Shown piece after piece: positions 39,316 through 48,068 of a DNA stretch of 64,000 bases (position 1 is the first letter of the stretch; every line of letters begins with the position of its first letter). The stretch comes from DASYTH01 sp035762905 (GTDB lineage Bacteria > Actinomycetota > Actinomycetes > Mycobacteriales > Pseudonocardiaceae). The translations under genes were made by a program, and so were the position numbers. The notes under the pieces are model-generated. The model saw nothing but the letters and a program-made list of their open reading frames with translations. It did no database searches and was not told the origin of the DNA. The stretch covers positions 1 to 64,000 of the forward strand of contig NZ_DASUCC010000032.1 in the NCBI RefSeq assembly GCF_035762905.1, given 5' to 3'.

Positions 39316-39720
39316 CTACCGCCACTTGTCTGGACGCTCGTGGATCTGGCCTTTGCTGCCCACCACCCGGGCCGGCAACAGCGATGCCGCGAGTTGGCGG
39401 CGACCGATCAGAAACGAGGTAACGCTTGGTGGGCGACGCACTTGGGGCGGCTGCCGCCCGGCCGGGCACGCCAAGTAGATCGGACGGTCCGGCGCGATCT
39501 CCGCCGTGGCATTGATCGCCGGAGTCAGATCGGTGTCAGTGGTGATCAGGACCGACAGATCGCCGTACCTCTGGGCCGCGTCCTCGACCATTGCAACCCC
39601 TAGGGCTACGTCAGTCAGCTTCTCCTCATAGGTCCGGTATTCGTGCGCGGGATCGCAGTCGCAGGTGTACCGACTTCCGCAGTCGAAACAGCGGAACTTC
39701 TTGACCTTGAACCTGACCTG
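39316..39720 (-). pseudogene. C-terminal remnant of an NYN-domain (PIN-like) protein
   Basis: A frame without a proper start reads FRCFDCGSRYTCDC, YEEKLTDVALGVAMVED, DLSVLITTDTDLTPAI, YLACPAGRQ and SFLIGRRQLAASLLP. This corresponds to the second half of NYN-domain ribonuclease-like proteins, which have a Cys-rich stretch and the TDTDLTP catalytic region. The N-terminal half with the first catalytic aspartate is missing; an upstream ATG (39728) leads into a different frame. Judged a decayed gene. Confidence 0.65.
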
Positions 39721-39791
39721 TGGACATCACACGATGGTGGGCGTGTCGGCAGCCAATGCAGCCACAACCGCGCCGCCGTGATCGATTGATC

Positions 39792-39829
39792 GGGATAGGG
39801 CCGGGCGCGCAGCGCCCGGCCCTCATCCC
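39792..39829 (-). terminator. Long hairpin after the uracil-DNA glycosylase gene
   Basis: GGGCCGGGCGC pairs with GCGCCCGGCCC around GCA. The stem extends outward through GGGAT/ATCCC with one bulged base. It lies 30-67 bases past the glycosylase stop. A strong rho-independent-type structure without a long T tail, as common in actinobacteria. Confidence 0.75.
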
Positions 39830-39858
39830 GTCTGGGTGGGTGGCGGGGACAACCTCCG

Positions 39859-40560
39859 TCAGAGTTCGGCCGCTTTCTTGGCCTCGAGCAGCACGGCCTC
39901 CAGCATCGCCGGGGTCAGGCGGCCGGTGAAGGTGTTCTGTTGGCTGACGTGGTAGGAGCCGAGGAGGTGGAGGGCGGAGCCGGCGGGGTCGGTGGCGGGA
40001 AGGGTGATGTGGGTGGCGTGGGCGAAGCGGGGGCGGGGGGTTGGGATTTGCCAGGCGGTGGCGAGGACGGGGAGGAGGGCCTGCCAGCCGAAGGCGCCGA
40101 GGACGACGATGGCGCGGAGGGTGGGGCGGAGCAGGGTGAGTTCCTGGGTCAGCCAGACGCGGCAGCGGTCGCGTTCGTCGGGGGTGGGTTTGTTGGCGGG
40201 TGGGGCGCAGCGGACGGGGGCGGTGATGCGGGTGCGGTACAGGGTGAGGCCGTCGGCGATGTGCACCGAGTGGGGTTGGGAGGCCAGGCCGACGGCGTGC
40301 AGGGCGGCGTAGAGCACGTCGCCGGAGCGGTCGCCGGTGAACATGCGGCCGGTGCGGTTGGCGCCGTGGGCGGCGGGGGCGAGGCCGACGATGAGCAGGG
40401 CGGCGTCGGGCGGGCCGAAGCCGGGGACGGGACGGCCCCAGTATTCCTCGGCGGCGAAGGCGGCGCGCTTGGTGCGGGCCACCTCTTCGCGCCAGGCGAC
40501 CAGGCGCGGGCAGGCGCGGCATTCGGTGACCTGGCGGTCCAGGTCCTCGAGATCGGTCAC
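39859..40560 (-). CDS. Uracil-DNA glycosylase, family 5 (UdgB-like)
   Basis: 233 residues from a GTG (VTDLEDLDRQ). The N-terminal Cys pair CRACPRL with later cysteines forms the Fe-S cluster of family 4/5 glycosylases. Motif A is VGLAPAAHGANRTGRMFTGD, typical of family 5 with alanine in place of the usual activating acid, and motif B is LLGSYHVSQQNTFTGRL. The enzyme removes uracil and other deaminated bases from DNA, suited to a very GC-rich genome. The GTG has no obvious Shine-Dalgarno; the frame runs upstream antisense to the carboxypeptidase, which is rejected. Confidence 0.9.
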   Translation of the reverse strand: MTDLEDLDRQVTECRACPRLVAWREEVARTKRAAFAAEEYWGRPVPGFGPPDAALLIVGLAPAAHGANRTGRMFTGDRSGDVLYAALHAVGLASQPHSVHIADGLTLYRTRITAPVRCAPPANKPTPDERDRCRVWLTQELTLLRPTLRAIVVLGAFGWQALLPVLATAWQIPTPRPRFAHATHITLPATDPAGSALHLLGSYHVSQQNTFTGRLTPAMLEAVLLEAKKAAEL

Positions 40561-40611
40561 GAGAGGATTGTGGTTGGCCGGGGTGGAATGGCAGCACGTA
40601 GGGTGCCCTGC

Positions 40612-42093
40612 ATGACCGCCGAGAATGGATCCGGTAAAGAAAACCCGGACAAGCCTGAGCCCAGCGACGATCTGGTCTCCAGCTCGCACACGCTGACCAT
40701 CAGGCGGAGCAAGCTGAACTACACCGCTACGACCGGGCGGATCGTGCTGCGGCAGGAGGTGCTCACGAACGGGACGTTCGACGGGCACCTGCCCAAGGCC
40801 GAGGTGTTCCTGACCGCGTACACGCTGGACGGGGCGAACCCGCTCACCCGCCCGGTCACGTTCGCGTTCAACGGCGGGCCCGGGTCGTCGAGCGTGTGGC
40901 TGCATCTGGGACTGCTGGGGCCGCGCCGGGTGCTCTCCGGTGACGTCGGCAGCCTCACCCCGCCGCCGTACCAGTTGGTCGACAACACCGAGACACTGCT
41001 ACAGCACAGCGATCTGGTGTTCATCGACCCGGTGTCGACCGGGTACTCGCGGGCCGCGGTAGGCGAAAAACCCGCCGAGTACCACGGATTCCAGGCCGAC
41101 ATCGAGTCGGTCGGCGAGGTGATCCGGTTGTGGACCTCGCGCAACGGCCGGTGGATGTCACCGAAGTTCCTGGCCGGCGAGTCCTACGGCACCACCCGGG
41201 CCGGCGGGCTGGCCCTGCACCTGCAGAACCGGTACGGCTTGTACCTCAACGGCCTGATGCTGATCTCCTCGGCGCTGGACTTCAGCGTGCTGGACTTCTC
41301 CGACGGCAACGACCTGCCCTTCGTCGTGTTCCTGCCGACCTACGCGGCCATCGCGCACTACCACGGTTTCCATGGCGACCGTCCGCTGCGCGAGGTGCTG
41401 ACCGAGGCCGAGGAGTTCGTCGCCGCCGACTACCCGGTGGCGCTGTCCCGCGGCAGCCGACTGTCCACACCGGAACGTCGGGCCACCGCGGCCAGGATCG
41501 CCGCCCTGACCGGGCTTTCCGAGGACTACGTGTTCCGGGCGAACCTGCGGGTCGAGCACATCCGGTTCTACACCGAACTGTTGCGCGAGCGTGGCCAGGT
41601 CGTCGGACGGCTGGACGGCCGGTTCACCGGCTGGGACCCGGACGGCGCGCGCGAGCGGTGGGTGGACGACCCGACCAACATCGCGATCATGGGCGCCTAC
41701 ACCGCCGCGCTCAACCACTACCTGCACGCGGAGCTGAACTACACCAACGACCTGCCGTACGAGATCCTCAGCATCGGGGTCAACTCGTCCTGGTCGTACA
41801 AGGAGTTCGAGAACGCGCACGTAACCGTGGCGGACAAGCTCGCCACCGCCATGCGGGCCAACCCGCACCTGCGGCTGCACGTCGCGTCCGGCTACCACGA
41901 CGGCGCGACCCCGTACTACGCCAGCGACCACGTGCTGGCCCATCTGTCCATTCCGGACGAGCTGCGGGACAACATCGAGACCTGCTACTACGAGGCCGGG
42001 CACATGATGTACGTGCACGAGCCGAGCCGGCTGCAGCAGGCCAAGGACCTGGCCGGGTTCATCGCGCGGGCGTTGCGCACCAAGGACAAGTGA
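40612..42093 (+). CDS. Serine carboxypeptidase-like protein (peptidase family S10)
   Basis: 493 residues from MTAENGSGK at 40612. Family landmarks are VTFAFNGGPGSSSVWLHLG (oxyanion hole), LAGESYGTTR (nucleophilic serine), GYHDGATPYYASDHVL (aspartate region) and YYEAGHMMYVHEP (histidine). No clear signal peptide is present, so it may be cytoplasmic, unlike plant and fungal relatives. It is divergent from the glycosylase with 51 bases between the starts and ends at a shared hairpin terminator. Confidence 0.9.
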   Translation: MTAENGSGKENPDKPEPSDDLVSSSHTLTIRRSKLNYTATTGRIVLRQEVLTNGTFDGHLPKAEVFLTAYTLDGANPLTRPVTFAFNGGPGSSSVWLHLGLLGPRRVLSGDVGSLTPPPYQLVDNTETLLQHSDLVFIDPVSTGYSRAAVGEKPAEYHGFQADIESVGEVIRLWTSRNGRWMSPKFLAGESYGTTRAGGLALHLQNRYGLYLNGLMLISSALDFSVLDFSDGNDLPFVVFLPTYAAIAHYHGFHGDRPLREVLTEAEEFVAADYPVALSRGSRLSTPERRATAARIAALTGLSEDYVFRANLRVEHIRFYTELLRERGQVVGRLDGRFTGWDPDGARERWVDDPTNIAIMGAYTAALNHYLHAELNYTNDLPYEILSIGVNSSWSYKEFENAHVTVADKLATAMRANPHLRLHVASGYHDGATPYYASDHVLAHLSIPDELRDNIETCYYEAGHMMYVHEPSRLQQAKDLAGFIARALRTKDK

Positions 42094-42098
42094 ACAAA

Positions 42099-42137
42099 AC
42101 GATGGCCGCCGGTCCCGAAGGGATCGGCGGCCATCGT
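42099..42137. terminator. Bidirectional hairpin terminator
   Basis: Inverted repeat ACGATGGCCGCCG ... CGGCGGCCATCGT (13-bp arms, 13-base loop), lying between the converging ends of the carboxypeptidase and the S8 protease. It can serve both genes. Confidence 0.85.
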
Positions 42138-42152
42138 CAATGAATCAGCGGA

Positions 42153-43874
42153 TCACAGGAACGGGCGGCCGCGGGTGACGGCGGCCCAGGCGTCCACGGA
42201 ACCGTGCCCGTAGAAGCCGTTGAACTGCAGGTTGCCGGTGCAGGTGGCGGTGAAGCTGGCGTCGCGACCCTCGTCCAGGTAGTCGATGGTCGGCGGCACC
42301 GGGCACGGGATCTTGAAGGCGGTGCCCTCGAGCACCGACTGCACCGCGTCCGGGTTCATGCTCGCGTTGCCACGCTGGAACCTGCCGTACTGGCTGACGA
42401 TCAGCGAGGCGACACCGGCGGCGTGCGGCGAGGCCATCGAGGTGCCCTGCAGGTACTGGTAGTAGCCGCAGGTGCCGTCGGACTTGCACGCCCGCTGCAC
42501 ACCCAGCGCCACACCCTGCGGGGTGATGTTGCCGGCCTCGTCGATGTTGCCCTCCTCGACACCCACATGCCGCGGGTAGGCCGAGAGGATCAGGTTCTCG
42601 TTCGTGCGGAACTGCGGAGTGCCGAAGTAGTCACGGAACCAGCCACCGGGGGCGGAAACCGAGATCTGCTCGACGCCGTAGTTGGAGTAGTCGGCCTTGG
42701 TCCGGGACGGGCCGTAGGACAGCACGCCGATCACGTGCGGGCCCTCGGTCGGCAACGACAGGCAGGTGGCGTTGTCGATGGTCCGCGGGTGCTCGGTGCC
42801 GACCGGGTAGTCCGGGCTGATCGTGTCGGGCTGCGGGTTGCCGAGGTCGGTGTGCTGGTTGCCCAGCGCGGCGACCTGGGTGACGCCCCTGCGGTGCGCG
42901 TAGTTCAGCGCCCGGGTCATCGCCCGGGTGATCAGCCGCTGCTCGGCCTGCTGCTCCGGCGTGTCGGCCGGGTTGTTCTGGCAGTTGTACAGCCACGGGT
43001 CGACGAAGAACGACATGTTGACCACGTCGATCCCGGCGTCGCCGGCATAGGTCAGCGCGTCGACGGTGGGCTGCAGGAAGAAGAATCCGGAGTCCTGGCC
43101 GGCCCGGATGTTCACCAGGGAAACGCCGGGCGCGACACCGGAGATGCCGAACCCGTCTGCGGCGGCGGCGATGGTGCCGGCAACGTGCGTGCCGTGCGCG
43201 CCGTCGTCCCAGTCGGCCGGGTCCACACAGCCACGGAACTCACACGGGCCGTCGACGACCTGGCCGAGCTCGTCGAACGGGATGTCCTGAGTGAAGTTGC
43301 GGGACAGCGCGCGGTCGAAGTTCGGCGCGATGTCCGGGTGGTTGCCGTCGATGCCGGTGTCGATCACGCCGACCTTGACCCGCCGGTCGCCCGGTTGCTT
43401 GGTACGGGCCAGATCCGAGCGCACCGAGGTCAGGCCCCAGAGCAGATTGTCGAGCGGGTCCATGCCGGCCGCGGCCCGCTGCGCCTTCTTGGCGGCCCCG
43501 GCGGCGCCGCTCTTGTTCTCCTTCTCCACCTCGGTGCGTGGTGCCTGCCGCAGCGCAGGCGCCCGGCCGATCACCTTGGCCTTGGCGGCGACCTCCACCG
43601 CGGGCGCGGTGGCAAGCCTTGCGGTGAAACCGTTCTCCGGCGCCTTCACGGTGAGCAGACCCGCCGCGCGGTTGGTCTTCACCACGGTGCCGCCCGAAGC
43701 CTTGACGGCGGCCACAGCCGCGTCCACCCCTCCGGACTCGGTGGCCAGTACGTTGTACTCCACCGTCTTGCCCGATAACGCCGGCTGCGCGGTGGCGCCC
43801 GGCGCAGCGGCGATAACCAGCCCGAAGACCAACGGTGTGGTCATCAGCGCCAGTACCGTCTTCCGTCGCTTCAC
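42153..43874 (-). CDS. Secreted S8 family serine protease (subtilase)
   Basis: 573 residues. Signal peptide at 1-30 (Lys-Arg-Arg-Lys, hydrophobic core, Ala-Thr-Ala-Gln end), a propeptide of about 100 residues, then the catalytic domain. Asp172 in VGVIDTGIDGNHPD, His227 in DGAHGTHVAGT, and serine in LQGTSMASPHAAGVASLI form the triad; AALGNQHTDL holds the oxyanion asparagine. Extra cysteines suggest disulfides. Exported, probably nutritional. It sits downstream of a peptide importer on the same strand, with a 50-base gap, which fits uptake of its products, though that is inference. Confidence 0.92.
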   Translation of the reverse strand: MKRRKTVLALMTTPLVFGLVIAAAPGATAQPALSGKTVEYNVLATESGGVDAAVAAVKASGGTVVKTNRAAGLLTVKAPENGFTARLATAPAVEVAAKAKVIGRAPALRQAPRTEVEKENKSGAAGAAKKAQRAAAGMDPLDNLLWGLTSVRSDLARTKQPGDRRVKVGVIDTGIDGNHPDIAPNFDRALSRNFTQDIPFDELGQVVDGPCEFRGCVDPADWDDGAHGTHVAGTIAAAADGFGISGVAPGVSLVNIRAGQDSGFFFLQPTVDALTYAGDAGIDVVNMSFFVDPWLYNCQNNPADTPEQQAEQRLITRAMTRALNYAHRRGVTQVAALGNQHTDLGNPQPDTISPDYPVGTEHPRTIDNATCLSLPTEGPHVIGVLSYGPSRTKADYSNYGVEQISVSAPGGWFRDYFGTPQFRTNENLILSAYPRHVGVEEGNIDEAGNITPQGVALGVQRACKSDGTCGYYQYLQGTSMASPHAAGVASLIVSQYGRFQRGNASMNPDAVQSVLEGTAFKIPCPVPPTIDYLDEGRDASFTATCTGNLQFNGFYGHGSVDAWAAVTRGRPFL

Positions 43875-43924
43875 GCGATCTCTCCTCGCTTTCTACTACC
43901 ACTGCCCCAACTGTTGCCCCGACG

Positions 43925-45001
43925 TTAGGGCACGACTGAGCGTTCCTCGGCGTAATGACACGCGCTGGGATGATCGGCGACCCGGGTCACCAGCTCCGGC
44001 ACCTCGTTGGCGCACCGCTCCGTGGCCTTCCAGCACCGGGTGCGGAACCGGCAGCCGGACGGCGGGTCGACCGGGCTCGGCACGTCGCCCTCCAGCCGGA
44101 TCACCTGGCGCAGCCCGCGCACCGACGGGTCCGGCACCGGCACCGCGGACAGCAGCGCCTGGGTGTAGGGATGGGTCGGGTGCTCGTAGATCTGCTCCTC
44201 GGTGCCGATCTCGACGATCTTGCCGAGGTACATGACCGCCACCCGGTCGGACAGGTGCCGGACCACCGAAAGGTCGTGCGCGATGAACACGTACGAGAGG
44301 TGGAACTCGTCCTGCAGCTCGCCGAGCAGGTTCATCACCTGCGCCTGGATGGAGACGTCCAAGGCGGACACCGGCTCATCGCAGATGATCACCTTGGGCC
44401 GCAGGGCAAGCGCCCGGGCGATGCCGATGCGCTGCCGCTGTCCGCCGGAGAACTGGTGCGGATAGCGGTTGATGTGCTCGGGGTTGAGCCCGACCACGTC
44501 GAGCAGGTCGCGCACCTTCTCCCGGCGCGAGCGTTTGGGCGCCACCTCGGGGTGGATGTCGAACGGCTCGCCGACGATGTCGCCGACGGTCATCCTCGGG
44601 TTCAGCGACGTGTACGGATCCTGGAGCACGATCTGGATGTTGCGGCGCAACCGGCGCAGCTCTCGGCCGCGCATCTTGAACATGTTCCGGCCCTCGAACG
44701 TGGCCGAGCCACCGGTCGGCGGCTCCAGCCGCATCAGCACCTGCGCCAGGGTGGACTTTCCGCAACCCGACTCGCCCACCACGCCGAGCGTCTCCCCGGC
44801 GCGCAGGTCGAACGAGACGCCGTCCACGGCGCGGACGAAACCGACGGTGCGCTTGAACAGCACGCCGACCCGGACCGGGAAGTGCTTGACCAGATCGCGG
44901 ACCTGAAGGATCGGTTCCCCGTCGGGCACCTCGCGGACTTGGTCGGCGCTCGACTCGCTCACGACCTCAGCCTCACTGCTTTCGCTCGCAAGCTCGCTCA
45001 T
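43925..45001 (-). CDS. Oligopeptide/dipeptide ABC importer ATPase (OppF/DppF-like)
   Basis: 358 residues. Walker A GESGCGKSTLAQVLM, signature SGGQRQRIGIARAL, Walker B KVIICDEPVSALDVS, and the C-terminal oligopeptide-transporter domain with RFRTRCWKATERC (Fe-S-like cysteines of the family). The start MSELASES at 45001 overlaps the stop of the micropeptide ORF (ATGA). Its first 20 bases are the same as the 5' end of the intercistronic repeat, giving an N-terminal extension of about 28 residues before the conserved LQVRDLVKHFPVR. It powers peptide uptake with the preceding ATPase. Confidence 0.93.
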   Translation of the reverse strand: MSELASESSEAEVVSESSADQVREVPDGEPILQVRDLVKHFPVRVGVLFKRTVGFVRAVDGVSFDLRAGETLGVVGESGCGKSTLAQVLMRLEPPTGGSATFEGRNMFKMRGRELRRLRRNIQIVLQDPYTSLNPRMTVGDIVGEPFDIHPEVAPKRSRREKVRDLLDVVGLNPEHINRYPHQFSGGQRQRIGIARALALRPKVIICDEPVSALDVSIQAQVMNLLGELQDEFHLSYVFIAHDLSVVRHLSDRVAVMYLGKIVEIGTEEQIYEHPTHPYTQALLSAVPVPDPSVRGLRQVIRLEGDVPSPVDPPSGCRFRTRCWKATERCANEVPELVTRVADHPSACHYAEERSVVP

Positions 45002-45099
45002 CGGTCCACCACCTCGCAAGCTCGGTGCTGTCCCGGCCCGCCGCATCGCAGGCTCGGCGGCGGTGCAGTGCTGATGGATTCGCTCACAAGCTCGCTCAT
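44985..45099 (-). repeat. Intercistronic repeat, copy B
   Basis: Second copy of the module at 16119-16225. The 12-mer CTCGCAAGCTCG or close variants start at 44985, 45013, 45045 (two mismatches) and 45083 (one mismatch). The last three have the same 32- and 38-base spacing as copy A; the first lies inside the 5' end of the OppF-like gene. The coding-strand end GTGGACCGATGA matches the nuoD-derived flank of copy A except for one base. Confidence 0.8.
44998..45099 (-). CDS. Micropeptide ORF (copy B) between two transporter ATPase genes
   Basis: A 33-residue ORF: MSELVSES, variable, TAPPPSLR, variable, HRACEVVDR. Its ATG overlaps the stop of the OppD-like gene (ATGA), with GAGGAGGT about nine bases upstream. 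Its own stop overlaps the OppF-like start (ATGA). Compared with copy A it has one extra codon in frame (a second valine near the end) and 22 identical residues out of 32. Length and frame are kept although the two operons are unrelated. No known family. Confidence 0.5.
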   Translation of the reverse strand: MSELVSESISTAPPPSLRCGGPGQHRACEVVDR

Positions 45100-46097
45100 C
45101 TGGCAACCACCTCCTCGGCGAAATGGCAGGCACTGGTCCGGCCGAGGCCCAACCGGTGCTGCGGCGGAACCTCGGACCGGCAGACATCCTCCGCCCTCCT
45201 GCACCGCGGATGGAAGGGGCATCCGGAGGGTATCTTCAGCAGACTCGGCGGCAGACCCTTGATCGTGTTCAGCGTCTGGCCGCGCAGGTCCACCCGGGGC
45301 AGCGACTCCAGCAGCGCCTCGGTGTAGGGGTGGCCGGGTGCCCGGTACAGCTCCGGCGCGTCGGACTGCTCCACGATCCGGCCCGCGTACATCACCGCGA
45401 TCCGGTCCGCCACTTCGGCGACCACGCCGAGGTCGTGGGTGATCAGGATCAGGCCCATCCGCCGCTCCGCCTGGATCTCGGCCAGCAGGTCCATGATCTG
45501 GGCCTGCACGGTCACGTCCAGCGCGGTGGTCGGTTCGTCGGCGATCAGCATCTCCGGGTCGAGAGCCAGCGACATCGCGATCATCGCGCGCTGCCGCATG
45601 CCGCCGGAGAACTCGTGCGGGTACTGCCGCACCCGCCGGGCGGCGTTGGGAATCCGGACCAGGTCAAGCAGTTCGACCGCCCGCTTGCGGGCCGCCTGCC
45701 GGCTCACGCCCAGCCGGATCCGCAGTTGCTCCTCGATCTGGTATCCCACGGTGAAAACCGGGTTGAGCGCCGACAACGCGTCCTGGAAGATCATCGCGAT
45801 GCCCTCGCCACGAACCTCGCGCCGGCGATCGTCGGACGCCTTCAGCAGATCCTCGCCGTGATACTTGATCGAGCCGCCGGTGACCGCCGCGGGCGGTATG
45901 TCCAGGATGCCCATGATGGTCTGCGCGGTGACGCTCTTGCCGGAGCCGGACTCACCGAGCACCGCAAGGGTTTCCCCGGCGTTGACGTGATAGCTCACGC
46001 CGTTGAGGACCTTGGCCACACCGTCCCGGGTGCGGAACTCCACGAACAGGTCCTTGACTTCGAGCAGTGGCGCGCTGTTGTCGTCCACTGTGGTCAT
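45096..46097 (-). CDS. Oligopeptide/dipeptide ABC importer ATPase (OppD/DppD-like)
   Basis: 333 residues. Walker A GESGSGKSVTAQTIM, signature SGGMRQRAMIAMSL, Walker B EMLIADEPTTALDVTVQ, H-loop LILITHDLGVVAEVADR, and the C-terminal domain with CPFHPRCRRAEDVC. It starts three bases after the OppC-like stop. The paired ATPases form the heterodimer driving the permeases. Its stop overlaps the micropeptide start in copy B of the repeat. Confidence 0.94.
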   Translation of the reverse strand: MTTVDDNSAPLLEVKDLFVEFRTRDGVAKVLNGVSYHVNAGETLAVLGESGSGKSVTAQTIMGILDIPPAAVTGGSIKYHGEDLLKASDDRRREVRGEGIAMIFQDALSALNPVFTVGYQIEEQLRIRLGVSRQAARKRAVELLDLVRIPNAARRVRQYPHEFSGGMRQRAMIAMSLALDPEMLIADEPTTALDVTVQAQIMDLLAEIQAERRMGLILITHDLGVVAEVADRIAVMYAGRIVEQSDAPELYRAPGHPYTEALLESLPRVDLRGQTLNTIKGLPPSLLKIPSGCPFHPRCRRAEDVCRSEVPPQHRLGLGRTSACHFAEEVVAR

Positions 46098-46100
46098 CTG

Positions 46101-47063
46101 CTACCTCAGCTTGGGGTCGAGGGCGTCGCGCACCGCGTCGCCGAGCATCACGAAGGACAACACGGTCAGCACCAGCGCACCGGCCGGGAAGAACAGCAGG
46201 TGCGGCGCGACCCTGATGTAGTTGCGTGCGTCGGCGATCATCACGCCCCACGACACGGCCGGGGCGCGCAACCCGATGCCAAGGAACGACAGCGTTGCCT
46301 CAACGCCGATGAACGCGCCGAGCGCGATCGTGGCGTACACCAGCACCGGTGCCAGGCAGTTGGGCAGCATGTGCCGGCGGAGCACCCGGCTGGTGCGGGC
46401 GCCGAGCGCCCGGGCCGCCCGCACGTAGTCCTGCTGCTTGGCGGTGATCGCCGCCGACCGCATGATCCGCATGGCCACCGGCCAGGACAGCAGCCCGATG
46501 GAGAGCACGACGGCACCGACGATGGCCGGGGCGCTGTTGACGTTCGCCGACCGGAACGCGCTCAGGATGACGATCGCGCCGAGCACGAACGGCAGTCCGA
46601 AGAACACGTCGGCGATCCGGGACAGCAGGCCGTCCAGCCAGCCGCCGAGATAGCCGCCCAGGATGCCGAGGACGCCACCGAGCAGCACGGTGAGCAGGCT
46701 GGCCAGCACGCCGACCATGATCGACCAGCGGGCGCCGTAGATCACCCGGGCGTACACGTCGCGACCCTGGACGTCATAACCGAACCAGGCCTCCGCGGAC
46801 GGCGCCTGCCGGCTGCGGGACAGGTCGGTCGCGTTCGGGTCGACCGAGGTGAACAGGCCGGGGAACAGCGCCATCGTCAGGAAGAACACGATCAGCACGA
46901 GGGAAAGGATGAACAGTGGCCGGCGGCGCAGGTCGTGCCACGCGTCCGACCACAGGCTGCGCGGCTTGCCAGGCTTGGTCTCCACCTGCTCCGCGGCCGT
47001 CACGAAGGTGTCGACGTTCTCCGTGACGGCCGAGCCGGTAGCCGCTGTGGTGGGGTCAGTCAT
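46101..47063 (-). CDS. Peptide ABC importer permease (OppC/DppC-like)
   Basis: 320 residues. A cytoplasmic N-terminus of about 45 residues, then a first helix (LFILSLVLIVFFLTMALFP) and five more helices. The EAA-type loop ARALGARTSRVLRRHMLPN contacts the ATPases. The C-terminus AVRDALDPKLR is typical. It overlaps the OppB-like gene by eight bases. Confidence 0.94.
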   Translation of the reverse strand: MTDPTTAATGSAVTENVDTFVTAAEQVETKPGKPRSLWSDAWHDLRRRPLFILSLVLIVFFLTMALFPGLFTSVDPNATDLSRSRQAPSAEAWFGYDVQGRDVYARVIYGARWSIMVGVLASLLTVLLGGVLGILGGYLGGWLDGLLSRIADVFFGLPFVLGAIVILSAFRSANVNSAPAIVGAVVLSIGLLSWPVAMRIMRSAAITAKQQDYVRAARALGARTSRVLRRHMLPNCLAPVLVYATIALGAFIGVEATLSFLGIGLRAPAVSWGVMIADARNYIRVAPHLLFFPAGALVLTVLSFVMLGDAVRDALDPKLR

Positions 47064-47985
47064 ATCGGATCCTCGGGTCGAGTACGGCGTAGAGCAGGTC
47101 GATCGCCAGGTTCACCAACAGGAACACGATCACCAGCAACACCACCACGCCGGTGACGATGAACCCCTCCTTGGACAGGATGGCGTCGTAGACCAGGCCG
47201 CCAACGCCCTTGATGTTGAAGATGCCCTCGGTGACGATCGCACCGCCCATCAGGCCGCCGAGATCGGTGCCCAGGAAGGTGAGTACCGGGATCATCGAGT
47301 TGCGCATCAGGTGCACCCCGACGACCCGCCGCTTCGGCTGGCCCTTGGCCAGCGCCGTGCGCACGTAGTCGGCCCGCTTGTTCTCCGAGATCGACGTTCT
47401 GGTCAGTCGGGACACGTAGGCCATCGAGATGCTGCCCAGCACGAAGCCCGGCACGAGCAGCTCGTGCCAGTTCGCCTGGTCGGACACCGTGGGTGGGAAG
47501 AACTCCCATTCCCCGGCCAGCAGCACCTGCTGGAGCAGGAAGCCGGTGACGAACGTGGGCAGCGAGATCAGGAACAGCGTGGACACCAGCACCAGGTTGT
47601 CCAGGTAGCCGCGACCGCGCAGGCCGGTGAGCACGCCCGCGGTGATCCCGATGATCGCCTCGATGGCCACGGCCACGATGGCCAGCCGCACCGAGACCGG
47701 GAACCGCAGCGCGATCAGCTCCCCGACCGACTGGCCGGAGAACGTCTGGCCGAAGTCACCCTGCAGCAGCGCGCCCATGTACTTCGCGTACTGCACGAAG
47801 ATGTTGTCGTCGAGGTTGTACTTCTCGGTCATGGTCGCGACGAACGCGTCCGGACACTTCCGGTCCCCGCACAGTCCGGCGAACGGGTCGCCGGGCACCG
47901 ACCAGACCAGCACGTAGATCAGGAACGTCGTTCCGATGAACACCGGTATCAGCTGGAGCAACCGGCGCAGGATGTATCTCCCCAT
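47056..47985 (-). CDS. Peptide ABC importer permease (OppB/DppB-like)
   Basis: 309 residues. It opens with GRYILRRLLQLIPVFIGTTF, the usual first helix, followed by six helices in total. The EAA loop is RTALAKGQPKRRVVGVHLMRNS. The periplasmic loop after helix 1 contains two cysteines (AGLCGDRKCPDAF), possibly a disulfide. The end YAVLDPRIRYD is characteristic. It follows the binding-protein gene after 83 bases that hold a large hairpin. Confidence 0.94.
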   Translation of the reverse strand: MGRYILRRLLQLIPVFIGTTFLIYVLVWSVPGDPFAGLCGDRKCPDAFVATMTEKYNLDDNIFVQYAKYMGALLQGDFGQTFSGQSVGELIALRFPVSVRLAIVAVAIEAIIGITAGVLTGLRGRGYLDNLVLVSTLFLISLPTFVTGFLLQQVLLAGEWEFFPPTVSDQANWHELLVPGFVLGSISMAYVSRLTRTSISENKRADYVRTALAKGQPKRRVVGVHLMRNSMIPVLTFLGTDLGGLMGGAIVTEGIFNIKGVGGLVYDAILSKEGFIVTGVVVLLVIVFLLVNLAIDLLYAVLDPRIRYD

Positions 47986-48021
47986 GGCCCCTCCTTATGG
48001 ACAGGACGGGAACAGGCCGAG

Positions 48022-48056
48022 GGGGCTGGCCGCTCCGCGAACGGACGGCCAGCCCC
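48022..48056 (-). promoter_or_regulatory. Intercistronic hairpin between binding protein and permease genes
   Basis: GGGGCTGGCCG pairs with CGGCCAGCCCC across a 13-base loop. Outer segments CAGGAC/GTCCTG can extend the structure. It lies between the binding-protein stop and the permease start. Such hairpins often stabilise the upstream message or partly stop transcription, giving more binding protein than permease; this role is inferred. Confidence 0.65.
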
Positions 48057-48068
48057 ACCCGGTCCTGC

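Noticed and set aside
35577..39720. Prophage or integrative element
   Set aside because: No integrase, transposase, capsid or replication genes and no visible attachment repeats; only decayed cellular genes.
39626..40597. Arg/Pro-rich minus-strand open frame over the uracil-DNA glycosylase
   Set aside because: Same strand but out of frame with a gene that has clear Fe-S and glycosylase motifs; low-complexity translation.
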